Below are positions 1 to 7,642 of a stretch of DNA of 64,000 nucleotides, piece by piece. Below the pieces are notes generated by a model. That model was not told the DNA's origin. It ran no database searches and saw only the letters and a list, made by a program, of their open reading frames with translations. The first letter of the stretch is position 1; each line of letters opens with the position of its first letter. The translations under genes were made by a program, and so were the position numbers. The stretch lies in the NCBI RefSeq assembly GCF_900016645.1, contig NZ_CDGJ01000037.1; one strand, 5' to 3'. The stretch is from Acididesulfobacillus acetoxydans. Its GTDB lineage: Bacteria > Bacillota > Desulfitobacteriia > Desulfitobacteriales > Desulfitobacteriaceae.

Positions 1-1
1 G

Positions 2-574
2 AAGCTGAAGCAGAAGCTCGCGAAGCTGAAGGAGCTGGACGGAGAAGCGCACACCAAAGCCCACTGTGCTCTCTACAGCCATATCGTCTACAAGCGATAT
101 TTGCAAATCGATGCTAAAGGCAACCTTAGGATTAACCAGAAAGCGGTCAAAGCCGCGGAAAGGCTGGACGGGAAATACCTTATCCGCACCTCGGATGACA
201 CCCTCTCCATAGAGGATATCACCTTGGGCTTCAAACAGCTTTGGGAAGTGGAGCGGGCTTTTCGCACGCTCAAAACGACTCTGGAGCTACGGCCTGTTTA
301 CCACCGAAAAGACGATCGGATCTGTGCCCATGTCCTGCTGTGTTGGCTGGCTTTGCTCCTGGTACGCCTGGCAGAAGTAGAGACTCAACAAACCTGGGCC
401 AACCTTCGTTTCGAACTGGAGAAAATTTATCTCGTCGAGTGGGAATCGACGGACGGGAAAGTCTTTCAAAGGACAGAATTAACCCAAGAGCAAACGGGTA
501 TTTTTTCAGCACTCAAATTGCCGGAACCCCCGAGAATATGGGATATTTCGCTTCCCAAGGGACAAAAAGTGTAG
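2..574 (+). CDS. IS4/IS1634-type transposase, C-terminal part (cut by window edge)
   Basis: The reading frame is open from the first bases of the window to TAG at 572-574, so the start lies outside. The product would be the C-terminal DDE part of a transposase. The stretch around residues 65-95, with LWEVERAFRTLK followed by RPVYH and an ICAHVLLCWLALLL segment, is the usual C-terminal signature of IS1634/IS4-family enzymes, where the E of VERAFR is the last catalytic acid. Downstream, 589-640 holds an imperfect inverted repeat (AAGTGCCT / AGGCACTT) that could belong to the IS end. Whether the element is intact cannot be judged. The family call is recognition of motifs only. Confidence 0.75.
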   Translation, partial: KLKQKLAKLKELDGEAHTKAHCALYSHIVYKRYLQIDAKGNLRINQKAVKAAERLDGKYLIRTSDDTLSIEDITLGFKQLWEVERAFRTLKTTLELRPVYHRKDDRICAHVLLCWLALLLVRLAEVETQQTWANLRFELEKIYLVEWESTDGKVFQRTELTQEQTGIFSALKLPEPPRIWDISLPKGQKV

Positions 575-750
575 GTACACGGTACGTTATCCACAAGTGC
601 CTGAAGCCCAGATGCCATAAGGGTTTGAGGCACTTCCCGTGTCTACGGACTGTCGAAAGCGAGTGGGCCTGAATCAGAAGATGACAAGTCCAGTCTGTGC
701 GAAACTTTATCGGAGTGATGCAGTTGTGGGGGCAAGGATGGTTCGGATAC

Positions 751-1068
751 TCTTGCATTTACCGGGACTGGATATATAATAATATCGTAATGGACTAATA
801 GCTGAAGATATTCATGGGTGCACATTATTTCCAAATCCCCAGGGTAGAATATCTTCGAATTATGAATTCAGGCTATTGTTCCAAAGAGCGCGCCGGTAGC
901 GGGAATTCAGGGGGGAAGAGTGCAGTCAGACCGGGAAGGGTTTAAGAGGGGCGGCAGTCGGAGCAGCGGCCGAACAAGAAGAAATAGAAAAGAAGAGTGC
1001 GGGTCAAGTGGGACAAGTAGAATTCCCGAGCGCCGAGCGAAAGGATTAGAAAAGGAGGTTTTGATTCG
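751..1068 (+). promoter_or_regulatory. Long conserved leader (copy A) upstream of FmdE-like gene 1; candidate structured RNA
   Basis: This stretch aligns over its whole length with 21191-21525, the leader of the second FmdE-like gene, whereas flanking DNA differs. Shared parts are a promoter, a hairpin made of GAAGATATTC (803-812) and its complement GAATATCTTC about 34 nt later, a conserved block containing GTCAGACCGGGAAGGGTTTAA, and a small GC-rich stem followed by GAACAAGA. It ends near AAAGGAGG about 80 nt before the gene. Length and conservation suggest a cis-regulatory RNA. I could not match it to a riboswitch class that I know. Confidence 0.55.
753..780 (+). promoter_or_regulatory. Promoter of FmdE-like gene 1
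   Basis: The -35 box TTGCAT (753-758) and -10 box TATAAT (775-780) are separated by 16 nt. The -10 box runs straight into the recurring motif AATAATATCGTAAT (778-791). The same boxes with the same spacing occur at 21193-21220. Confidence 0.6.
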
Positions 1069-1148
1069 CGACTGTTTCACAAGAGTTCCTAATCACACGA
1101 AGGTGAGAACGAGCATAAGTAACGATGCGAGAAAAGGAGATGTGGTCG

Positions 1149-1808
1149 ATGACAGTTGATGCCAAGGATTCCCCGGTTTCGGGTCCGGCGAAACACGAAT
1201 TGCCGGATTGGGCTTTCGAATTTCACGGACACAAGTGCCCGTTTATGCCGTTGGGCTATCGGATGGGCCGATACGCCATGGAATTGTTAGGTGTGGAAAA
1301 AGAAAAGGATCACGGCATGTTTGTCTTTTCCGAGATGGGGGAAGGGCATCCGCAAACTTGCATGATGGACGGTCTGCAAATCGCAACCGGCTGTACCTAT
1401 GGCAAGAACCTTCTGACCCGGCTGAACTATGGCAAGGTCGCGGCGGTTTTCTATCATCCGGACAAGGGAGCGCTGCGGATCAGTGTTCCAACCAAGTTTC
1501 AAACGGAGATCGGCAAGTTTGAGTTTTTTGTCTATCGCAAGAAAGGTGTAGAGCCGTCTGCCATACCCGATGAAGTTGTCGATGAAGTCGTACAATACGT
1601 GATGACCCAACCCATTGAAACCATGGCCCAGGTGCGTCAATTGCCCGGCTTCAAATATGCCCCCACTCCGGGTTCTTTCAATAAGGTCGTTTGCAGCGAA
1701 TGTGGAGAAACTGTCTTCGAACGCTATGCCAGGACAGTCGGTGGCAAGGTGCAATGCATTCCTTGCTCGGGTTATGAACGGACCCTGGCCCGCAAACCCA
1801 TTCTCTAG
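1149..1808 (+). CDS. FmdE-family protein with C-terminal zinc ribbon (copy 1)
   Basis: A 219-residue soluble protein. Residues 20-150 carry the FmdE domain signature, with FHGHKCP at 25-31 and a later DGLQIATGCTYGK segment. This domain is named after subunit E of formylmethanofuran dehydrogenase, but in bacteria it usually stands alone near Mo/W or sulfur genes and its reaction is not settled. C182, C185, C203 and C206 form a four-cysteine zinc ribbon. I chose the ATG at 1149 because AAGGAG lies 10 nt upstream; ATGs at 1125 and 1140 fit the ribosome binding site worse. A long leader precedes it, and a broken piece of the other FmdE gene follows directly. The family is secure, the function is not. 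Confidence 0.8.
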   Translation: MTVDAKDSPVSGPAKHELPDWAFEFHGHKCPFMPLGYRMGRYAMELLGVEKEKDHGMFVFSEMGEGHPQTCMMDGLQIATGCTYGKNLLTRLNYGKVAAVFYHPDKGALRISVPTKFQTEIGKFEFFVYRKKGVEPSAIPDEVVDEVVQYVMTQPIETMAQVRQLPGFKYAPTPGSFNKVVCSECGETVFERYARTVGGKVQCIPCSGYERTLARKPIL

Positions 1809-1865
1809 CAGGGTTGCAAATCCGTACAACGCGACAAAAGAAAAAGCGGGTGAAGCCCCGGGTGT

Positions 1866-2014
1866 GTGTGGTCAAAGCCGGGGAAACCTTCGAGGCTCAA
1901 CAATGTCACCAGCGCAAAGAGGTGGTGGTGACAAATTACGCGCAAAAGCTCGGTGACGACGGGTACTGCCAAACCTGCTTTGATGCTTTGATTCATCGCA
2001 AGCAACAAGACTAG
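1866..2014 (+). pseudogene. Remnant of the C-terminal zinc ribbon of an FmdE-like gene
   Basis: The frame 1866-2014 reads VVKAGETFEAQQCH and on to HRKQQD, nearly identical to the last 48 residues of the FmdE-like protein at 21655-22302. There is no start or upstream FmdE domain. The first CxxC pair has become CHQR, so a zinc ligand is lost. It is the tail of a second FmdE gene left behind next to copy 1, followed by a copy of that gene's terminator. Confidence 0.8.
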
Positions 2015-2095
2015 CCGACAGGGGCTGCCTGTGTGGCCTAAGACCAAGAAAGCGCTCCCACAGGGGCTAAACAAGTTTCACTGTGGGAACCGTTG

Positions 2096-2132
2096 GAGCC
2101 TGCTTATAGGACGTATAAGCAGGCTCACTTTT
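2096..2132 (+). terminator. Intrinsic terminator after the FmdE locus
   Basis: A perfect 13-bp stem GAGCCTGCTTATA / TATAAGCAGGCTC with a GGACG loop is followed by ACTTTTT. A diverged copy of the same hairpin ends the second FmdE gene at 22384-22421. Confidence 0.85.
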
Positions 2133-2422
2133 ACGCCTTGTAGATGTACGAAAAGTCCGTTAGCCTCAGCTCAAAACGATTAAGGTCAAATTATCCGGAA
2201 TCACGGCTTGAATGATACCGTGGGAGGGTATATAATATATGAGTAAACAATAATATTGCAATGAGGAGATGAATAAGTTGTTCCGGCTCAGAGTGGGGGA
2301 AAAATAATATCGCAATTACATTTACTGTAAGAGAGGAAGCAATGTGAGAAAACGCTGAGGGGTAAAGAAAAAAGAGATTGTTTAGTAAGCACAGAATTTA
2401 GGATTGACAGGGGGAGAGTCAG
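2133..2422 (+). promoter_or_regulatory. Promoter region of TauE/SafE gene 1, with two copies of a recurring motif
   Basis: There is no gene here. A promoter with -35 TTGAAT (2208-2213), 17-nt spacer and -10 TATAAT (2231-2236) points at the exporter gene. Two copies of the motif found near other promoters of this island follow: AATAATATTGCAAT at 2249-2262 and AATAATATCGCAAT at 2303-2316. Their 54-nt spacing inside the leader suggests a binding site for a shared regulator, which is inference. Confidence 0.45.
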
Positions 2423-3259
2423 TTGTTGATTGGATCAAGTCTCATCATCTTTGCTTTTTCTATTCTTGCAGGGTTTATCGGGTCGTTGTTGGGTCTGGGA
2501 GGCGGGATTATCATCATTCCTGCCTTAACATTGCTTTTGAATGTTCCTATTCATGAGGCGATTGGCGCGAGTATCGTCTCGGTCATCGCCACGTCCAGTG
2601 GGGCCGCGATCGCCTATGTCCGGGACAAGATAACCAATATCCGTATCGGGATGTTTTTGGAGACCGCGACCACCTTGGGAGCGATTACCGGGGCTTTCAT
2701 TGCCGGCCTGATTGAGCCCAAAGTGTTGTACATCGTTTTTGCGGTGCTGATGATCTATTCCGCCGGGGCCATGTTTCACAAAAGGCACTCTGAATTGCCA
2801 ATGGATGTCGTGGAACACCCCGTCGCCACACGTTTAAAATTGAGCAGCGCCTATTATGATAAAGCCCTCGACGAAACCGTGGCTTATAAAGTCACCGGGG
2901 TTTATCCCGGTTATGCGGTGATGTACGGAGCGGGCGTCATTTCAGGTTTGTTGGGAATCGGGAGCGGGGTTTTTAAAGTCCTCGGCATGGATGTCTTTAT
3001 GAAGCTGCCGATGAAAGTGTCCACAGCGACCAGCAATTTTATGATCGGGGTGACAGCCGCCGCCAGCGCGGGGGTTTACTTTTCGCGCGGGGACATCAAT
3101 CCCTTGGTGGCCGGCCCTGTGGCTCTGGGAGTGCTCCTGGGGGCGCAGGCGGGAACCAAAGCCATGGAACGCTTAAATAACAAGACTTTGCGTCTCATCT
3201 TCATTCCCATCTTGCTCTATGTCGCTCTGCAAATGCTCTGGAAAGGTTGGTGGATGTAA
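2423..3259 (+). CDS. TauE/SafE family sulfite/organosulfur exporter (copy 1)
   Basis: A 278-residue polytopic membrane protein. The repeat signature GFIGSLLGLGGGIIIIPAL near residue 15 and its counterpart SGLLGIGSGVFKVLGM near residue 180 are the two half-repeats typical of the TauE/SafE (DUF81) family, which exports sulfite, sulfoacetate or related anions. Start is TTG at 2423 behind AGGGGGAGAG; a second TTG follows immediately. The stop TAA overlaps the ATG of a DUF1634 gene, a common partner in Clostridia and archaea. The substrate is not visible from sequence. Confidence 0.85.
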   Translation: MLIGSSLIIFAFSILAGFIGSLLGLGGGIIIIPALTLLLNVPIHEAIGASIVSVIATSSGAAIAYVRDKITNIRIGMFLETATTLGAITGAFIAGLIEPKVLYIVFAVLMIYSAGAMFHKRHSELPMDVVEHPVATRLKLSSAYYDKALDETVAYKVTGVYPGYAVMYGAGVISGLLGIGSGVFKVLGMDVFMKLPMKVSTATSNFMIGVTAAASAGVYFSRGDINPLVAGPVALGVLLGAQAGTKAMERLNNKTLRLIFIPILLYVALQMLWKGWWM

Positions 3260-3633
3260 TGGGCAAGGAACCCGCCGGTCAGACCCATTTATTTGATGCG
3301 GAATTGTTTATCAGTTCCAGCTTGCGTTTTGGCGTTTATTTGTCAGCCATTGTCATGGCCTTAGGCATAGTGCTTTTATTTGCCAGGGGGGTTTCGGGCT
3401 ATCCAATCGATGTCTTTCCCACTTCAATTCCTCTCCTTTGGTCGGGAATTGTCCTGTTCAAACCCGCTGCAGTCATCACTTTGGGACTGGTCCTTTTGAT
3501 CGCCACGCCGGTTTTCCGGGTGGCGGCTTCCGTCCTGCTGTTTCTTGTTGAAAAAGACCATCTATACACGTTTATTACCTTGTTTGTTCTGGCTGTTTTG
3601 GTCACGAGTTTTTTGATTGGGAAAGCTCTTTAG
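3259..3633 (+). CDS. DUF1634 membrane protein
   Basis: A 124-residue protein with three predicted membrane helices, at about residues 20-45, 65-85 and 100-122. Translation starts at an ATG that overlaps the TAA of the exporter (TAATG), so the two are translationally coupled. A TTG at 3247 is an alternative start. DUF1634 proteins typically follow TauE/SafE genes and are thought to be accessory subunits, but no biochemical role is known to me. The membrane-proximal ARGVSGYPIDVFPTS segment lies between helices 1 and 2. Confidence 0.7.
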   Translation: MGKEPAGQTHLFDAELFISSSLRFGVYLSAIVMALGIVLLFARGVSGYPIDVFPTSIPLLWSGIVLFKPAAVITLGLVLLIATPVFRVAASVLLFLVEKDHLYTFITLFVLAVLVTSFLIGKAL

Positions 3634-3673
3634 CCGGCTTTAGCCAGGGGGCATGCGGCTAAGCCTCTTGGTC
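3634..3673 (+). repeat. Dispersed palindromic repeat, partial copy (IS200/IS605-end-like)
   Basis: The sequence from GGCTTTAGCCAGGGGGCATG through the CCTCTTGGTC block is shared with 34998-35060 (same strand) and 41599-41661 (opposite strand). This copy lacks the first palindrome arm. Such CCCCTGGCTAAAGCC palindromes are typical of right ends of IS200/IS605 elements; no transposase is nearby. Confidence 0.55.
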
Positions 3674-3721
3674 ATTCTGTTTGTAATGAGTGCCATGGAA
3701 AAGGCGGACACTGTCTATGAG

Positions 3722-3757
3722 AAGCACAGAGGGCCCCATGTGGGGCCTTCTGTGCTT
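3722..3757. terminator. Bidirectional terminator-like hairpin
   Basis: A 17-bp stem with one mismatch (AAGCACAGA...GGCCCCA against its complement) lies between the exporter pair and the convergent toxin gene. No strong T-tract is present on either side. Confidence 0.6.
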
Positions 3758-3803
3758 AGTTGAGTTGAGGTGAAGGTCATCTGCGAGCACATACCTTCTT
3801 GCG

Positions 3804-4193
3804 TCAGCTGTACTCTATAACCGCCAGTTCCGGCATCGGGAAGTGGCGAACGTTTTTCGTCAGAAAAGTGAGGGAGTTTTCCACCGCCACGGCGGCTATC
3901 AAGGTATCCGAGATGGAGAGTGTGATACCTTTTCTTTGATAGTCCCGCCGGTATAAGCCGGCCCGGCGGGCCGTCCGGTAATCAATCGGATGATAAACCA
4001 AGGCGTCAAACAATTCTTCAATCCGGTGCAGCTCGTCCGGCCCGGCCCCGGAAAACAGCTCGGCCACCGTTACCGGACAGCAAGCCAGCGGCCCCTCCTC
4101 GACCAACCCGTTCAGCATAGCCACTGCTTCTTCTCGTCCACGAAGAAAATCGATCAAAAGAGTGGTGTCCAGAAGAAAACCGTTACTGCGCAA
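3804..4193 (-). CDS. vapC: PIN-domain toxin, VapC type
   Basis: A 129-residue PIN-domain ribonuclease. The N-terminal LLDTTLLIDFLRG carries the first acidic residues, and E46 in TVAELFSGA and D96 in ISDTLIAAVA supply the remaining ones, as in VapC toxins that cleave RNA. The gene overlaps the end of the upstream small antitoxin-like gene by 11 nt, the usual arrangement of a type II toxin-antitoxin pair. Expression should be autorepressed by the antitoxin complex through the palindromes upstream of the antitoxin. It lies on the strand opposite to its neighbours, in keeping with mobile behaviour. Confidence 0.85.
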   Translation of the reverse strand: MRSNGFLLDTTLLIDFLRGREEAVAMLNGLVEEGPLACCPVTVAELFSGAGPDELHRIEELFDALVYHPIDYRTARRAGLYRRDYQRKGITLSISDTLIAAVAVENSLTFLTKNVRHFPMPELAVIEYS

Positions 4194-4458
4194 ACATTTC
4201 CCTCCTCCGAGCTTCCGTTTCTTCCCTCAGCTGGCGCACCCAATCGTAACTGTCTTCACGGGTGGCAAAACCGGGATAGTCTTTTTCCTTAAAGATGCCG
4301 GCTGTTGACTGCAAAGCCTTCTTTTGTTTCAGCCGGAGTAGTTCTTTCTCTGTCGCCTCAATCACAAATTTGCTGCGTTTTCCCGGTCCAACCAATTTAT
4401 CCAGTTCTGATAACAGTTCTACTGGCATCCGGATGGGTGTCATTTTCGTGTTTTCCAT
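4183..4458 (-). CDS. Antitoxin partner of the PIN toxin (ribbon-helix-helix-like)
   Basis: A 91-residue, highly charged protein. Residues 5-40, with PIRMPVELLSELDKLVGPGKRSKFVIEATEKEL, read as a ribbon-helix-helix DNA-binding domain. The C-terminal half (DYPGFATREDSYDWVRQLREE) would wrap the toxin. RBS AAAGGAGG sits 6 nt before ATG. The gene precedes and overlaps vapC. It probably neutralises the toxin and represses the operon. The RHH call rests on pattern and context. Confidence 0.7.
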   Translation of the reverse strand: MENTKMTPIRMPVELLSELDKLVGPGKRSKFVIEATEKELLRLKQKKALQSTAGIFKEKDYPGFATREDSYDWVRQLREETEARRREMFAQ

Positions 4459-4473
4459 GCGGCAACCTCCTTT

Positions 4474-4507
4474 GTATATACTTTTAGCGTAATTATATCG
4501 TATATAC
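4474..4507 (-). promoter_or_regulatory. Operator/promoter of the toxin-antitoxin pair
   Basis: Two copies of the palindrome GTATATAC (4474-4481 and 4500-4507), 26 nt apart, flank an AT-rich stretch containing GATATAATT on the minus strand. The layout fits an operator bound by two RHH dimers. Confidence 0.5.
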
Positions 4508-4615
4508 TATTGATTGAGAACGGGGTTCTGAGTGCAAAAACTATGCCTCACACATGTCCACAGCGGAAGGTCAGAGCCAGATGATAGGCGGTTGGGGGTC
4601 AATCCCGCCGGGGCA

Positions 4616-5557
4616 TCAGCGGCGGTTACTCAGCCCGCCCTTAAATTTCCGTTTGATTATTTTAACCATGGTGGGTGACGAAATCATCTGCACAACGGCG
4701 TAAAAGGCAGAAGGGATGACCAGAACGGTATTTAGTTTCATCGTTTCCACTGCCGCGGAAGCGATGCCAAATTCCTTACTGCTAACCAGGAACAGGAGGG
4801 GAAGAAACGTGTCTTTCTGTTTAAAGATAAGTCTGGACAAGTAGGCCAGCGTAAAGCCGAAGAGATTCAGGGCGATTTCTGCCAACACGATGAATAGGGC
4901 AAACGTTTTTAAGGCTATGATTGCTTTGGCATTGGATGAAACCACAACAAACAGAAGGACAATGTAACACAGGGAGGCGATACCCGACCAAAGTTGTTCT
5001 TTCTCACGGACCTGGGCTGAGCGGTAGTTTAAGAGGATGCCGATGATGACCGGTATGACAATGATCCCGGTCAATTCCCCAACCAAATAGGATACGGGCA
5101 CTTGGAACGTAATCCCGCCGAACCAAGCAAGCACATTGGGCAAAACAAACGGAGTGAGAGCCATGGACATGACCAGCATTGCCGTTGCCAGGGCCGTGCT
5201 GCCTCCGGCCAGATAAACCATCAGAGGGGCTGAAACATCTGCAGGGAGGCTACCCAGAAGTAATTGCCCGGTACGAATACCGGTCCACGGTGCAAACAAT
5301 TTGCCCAGCATTAAAGCGAAGAGGGACATGGGGATAAATTGCAGAAACACGCTCCATAAAATCATCAAGGGATGGCCCTTGACCTGTTTCAAATCTTCCG
5401 CTTTCAGGGTCAGGCTTACGTTGAGAACCATGATGGCCAGGACGGGTGTCACGATCCAACTCAAGGAGGAGCCGGGTCCGGGAAAAAGGAGCGAAAAAGT
5501 GCCTACTACGAGGACGCAAAACAATAAGTGGTCGGAAATCCAGGTAAATAGTTTCAT
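4616..5557 (-). CDS. Bile acid:sodium symporter family (BASS) transporter
   Basis: A 313-residue integral membrane protein with about nine to ten helices. The segments PVLAIMVLNVSLTLKAEDL, GSLPADVSAPLMVYLAGG and SSKEFGIASAA match the conserved core and substrate crossover of the BASS/NTCP fold. In bacteria the family moves organic anions; some relatives (ACR3) move arsenite, but this sequence is not ACR3. Start ATG at 5557 follows AAGGAGAG; an upstream in-frame ATG at 5629 lies inside the terminator region and is unlikely. Substrate unknown. Confidence 0.75.
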   Translation of the reverse strand: MKLFTWISDHLLFCVLVVGTFSLLFPGPGSSLSWIVTPVLAIMVLNVSLTLKAEDLKQVKGHPLMILWSVFLQFIPMSLFALMLGKLFAPWTGIRTGQLLLGSLPADVSAPLMVYLAGGSTALATAMLVMSMALTPFVLPNVLAWFGGITFQVPVSYLVGELTGIIVIPVIIGILLNYRSAQVREKEQLWSGIASLCYIVLLFVVVSSNAKAIIALKTFALFIVLAEIALNLFGFTLAYLSRLIFKQKDTFLPLLFLVSSKEFGIASAAVETMKLNTVLVIPSAFYAVVQMISSPTMVKIIKRKFKGGLSNRR

Positions 5558-5592
5558 GCTAAACACTCTCCTTGAGTTTTTACTCACCAAGA

Positions 5593-5624
5593 CAAAAAGC
5601 CTACAACCAAATCCGGTTGTAGGC
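5593..5624 (-). terminator. Intrinsic terminator of the MFS gene
   Basis: On the minus strand, GCCTACAACC / GGTTGTAGGC forms a perfect 10-bp stem with a 6-nt loop followed by TTTTTGTC. It lies between the MFS gene and the BASS gene, both on the minus strand. Confidence 0.85.
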
Positions 5625-5767
5625 GCCATTGCCTCATCTTACGCCACTTTAGTATACATCACAGAGGGGCAGTCGTATAGGCCCTCTTCCCGCAAGGTGG
5701 AAGAGCAGCCAGCCATTTTCTTCATCAGGTGGAAAATGGCTATGGTTATTTGAAAAGCAATCCACTG

Positions 5768-7201
5768 TTAAGCTTTCTTGCCGTTGACAATCGGCAGAGG
5801 CTTGCTGTGACCGCGGTTGAGTGAAAAGAATGCTCCGACGATGCTCAAGCCTGCGGCCAAGTAGTAGACGGTGGCGGCGCTGGGGGCGAAGGCATCGGAA
5901 TAGGCGAGTCCGGTCCGCGCGCGCATGCCATATTGGAAGACAGCCACGGATAACGTGATCCCCAAGACCATGCCCAGATTCTTGACCAATTGACTGATGC
6001 CGGTGGCGATGCCCAGTTTGTTCTTGGGAACGTTACCCATGATGCAGGAGTTATTCGGAGCTTGGAAAAGACCGAGAGAAGCACCCATTCCGAACACCGC
6101 CAGGAGCACTTGAACGAGAGGGGTGCGCAGGCCGACATGGGCCAGGAGGATCAAGGCGAGGGCATTGAGAACCATTCCCCCGGTGGTCAGCAGAGCATAC
6201 CCTATCTTGTCGGAAAGCCGTCCCGCAAAAACGGCCATCACGGCCATGCCTAAGGGAAAGGCCATCATGAACAGGCCTGCGGCCTGCGGCGAGTAGCCCA
6301 GGACCTTTTGGTAATAGAAAGGGATGAGAATGGTGCTGGAGTACATGGTGATGAAGGAAATGAGGGCCGCGATGATGGAGGTCCAGAAAATACGTACTTT
6401 GAATAATTCAAAATCGAGAACGGGGTTCTCCGCCCGGCGTTCCTGAATGGCAACGGCCAAGACGCTGAGAAGGAAGAGAGCAAGGGAGATGAGAATTATC
6501 GGAGAACTCCAACCGAAGTCGTTCAAATTGGAGATGGCATAGATAAAGCTGACCATCCCGACAATCACATAAAGGGAACCCCAGGCATCAAACTTCTTCG
6601 CTTTCCCTTTTCCTTTCCCTCGGTCGGCGGGAATGATCAAATGGGAAACCGTAAAGCCTAAGGCAGCGACCAGACAGTTCAGAATGAAAATCCAGCGCCA
6701 ACCCCAGAGCCCGATCACGATCCCGCCGAGGGAAGGACCGGCCAAACTGCCGATGGCGGCAACAGAGGCTAAGGTGCCGATATTCTTGCCGCGCTGTTCA
6801 GGAGGATAATTCTCCGTCGCAATGGCGAGACCGTTGGCCATGATCATGGCTCCGCCGACGCCTTGGAGCATGCGGGTCAAAATAAGTAAAGAAATATTGT
6901 TGGTCAGGGCGCAAAGGATGGAAAAAACCGCAACCACGGCATAGCCGCCATTGTAGATATGCTTGCGCCCATACATATCGGCCAGGGTGCCAAAGATGAT
7001 CAGGAGAGCGGACATGGTGAGGAGATAGACCGAGGGTACCCACTGGATCATGGAAATGCTTACCCTGAACTCAGCCGCCATCTTGGGCAGGCCGACATTG
7101 ACCACGCCACCGTCAAAGGTCGAAAGAAAAGCTCCGACAGCGACACTGGCTAAAATATACTTTTTCCTTGGGGGAGTCTGTTGCAGAACGTGACTGGACA
7201 T
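5768..7201 (-). CDS. MFS drug/anion exporter, DHA2 (EmrB/QacA) family, 14 TM
   Basis: A 477-residue polytopic protein. The N-terminal STFDGGVVNVGLPKMAAEF replaces the usual LDxTIVNVALP motif of DHA2 transporters. The signatures GTLADMYGRKHIYNGG (motif A) and LGIATGISQLVKNLGMVLG are present, and the length suits 14 helices. These are proton-driven drug or anion exporters of the inner membrane. RBS AGGAGG lies 10 nt before ATG. The gene is monocistronic with its own terminator. No regulator gene is adjacent, and the substrate cannot be inferred. Confidence 0.85.
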   Translation of the reverse strand: MSSHVLQQTPPRKKYILASVAVGAFLSTFDGGVVNVGLPKMAAEFRVSISMIQWVPSVYLLTMSALLIIFGTLADMYGRKHIYNGGYAVVAVFSILCALTNNISLLILTRMLQGVGGAMIMANGLAIATENYPPEQRGKNIGTLASVAAIGSLAGPSLGGIVIGLWGWRWIFILNCLVAALGFTVSHLIIPADRGKGKGKAKKFDAWGSLYVIVGMVSFIYAISNLNDFGWSSPIILISLALFLLSVLAVAIQERRAENPVLDFELFKVRIFWTSIIAALISFITMYSSTILIPFYYQKVLGYSPQAAGLFMMAFPLGMAVMAVFAGRLSDKIGYALLTTGGMVLNALALILLAHVGLRTPLVQVLLAVFGMGASLGLFQAPNNSCIMGNVPKNKLGIATGISQLVKNLGMVLGITLSVAVFQYGMRARTGLAYSDAFAPSAATVYYLAAGLSIVGAFFSLNRGHSKPLPIVNGKKA

Positions 7202-7254
7202 GAATTGACGACCTCCTTACGTTTGTTGAAAGTGTTTGGACATCCATTAGGTTT

Positions 7255-7440
7255 CAGACGATGCTTCTTGATCTTGAATGAGCTTGGCCGGTGGCACGCT
7301 AAACACCCCCTTGCTGTGGATGGGACACGCTCAAAATAGGGAGAGGTAGATACAGAAATTAGAATATAATAATGTACTTGAGAGTATTGTATACGGAACC
7401 CTCGATTTTGGCAAGGGCCAAAATCAACAAAATCCGATCA
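7255..7440 (-). pseudogene. Remnant of 5' end and promoter of a carboxymuconolactone decarboxylase gene
   Basis: On the minus strand 7257-7305 reads VPPAKLIQDQEAS, matching the first residues (MPTVKLIQDQEAS) of the gene at 14539-14916. The bases beyond it (7311-7440) align with that gene's promoter region 14930-15045, including the AATATAATAATG-like stretch. The rest of the coding sequence is missing, so this is a truncated duplicate. Confidence 0.6.
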
Positions 7441-7642
7441 GAGCCGAGAAATACCCCATGGGAGCCTTAAAACGGCGGGACGGGTCTATTGACCGGGCAG
7501 GGCGGGAACTGGGCGGGAACTGGGCGAGGATGACGCGGAAGCAGGAAATATTTAAGGCTGCCTATTGACTGGGTGAATATATTAGCATATGATGAATATG
7601 TAATAGATGCGAGTTAAGTCGCTGGAAGAGGGGAGTTTATTT

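Noticed and set aside
4616..5557. ACR3 arsenite exporter
   Set aside because: The conserved arsenite cysteine block present in the gene at 12163 is missing; it fits the general BASS family better.
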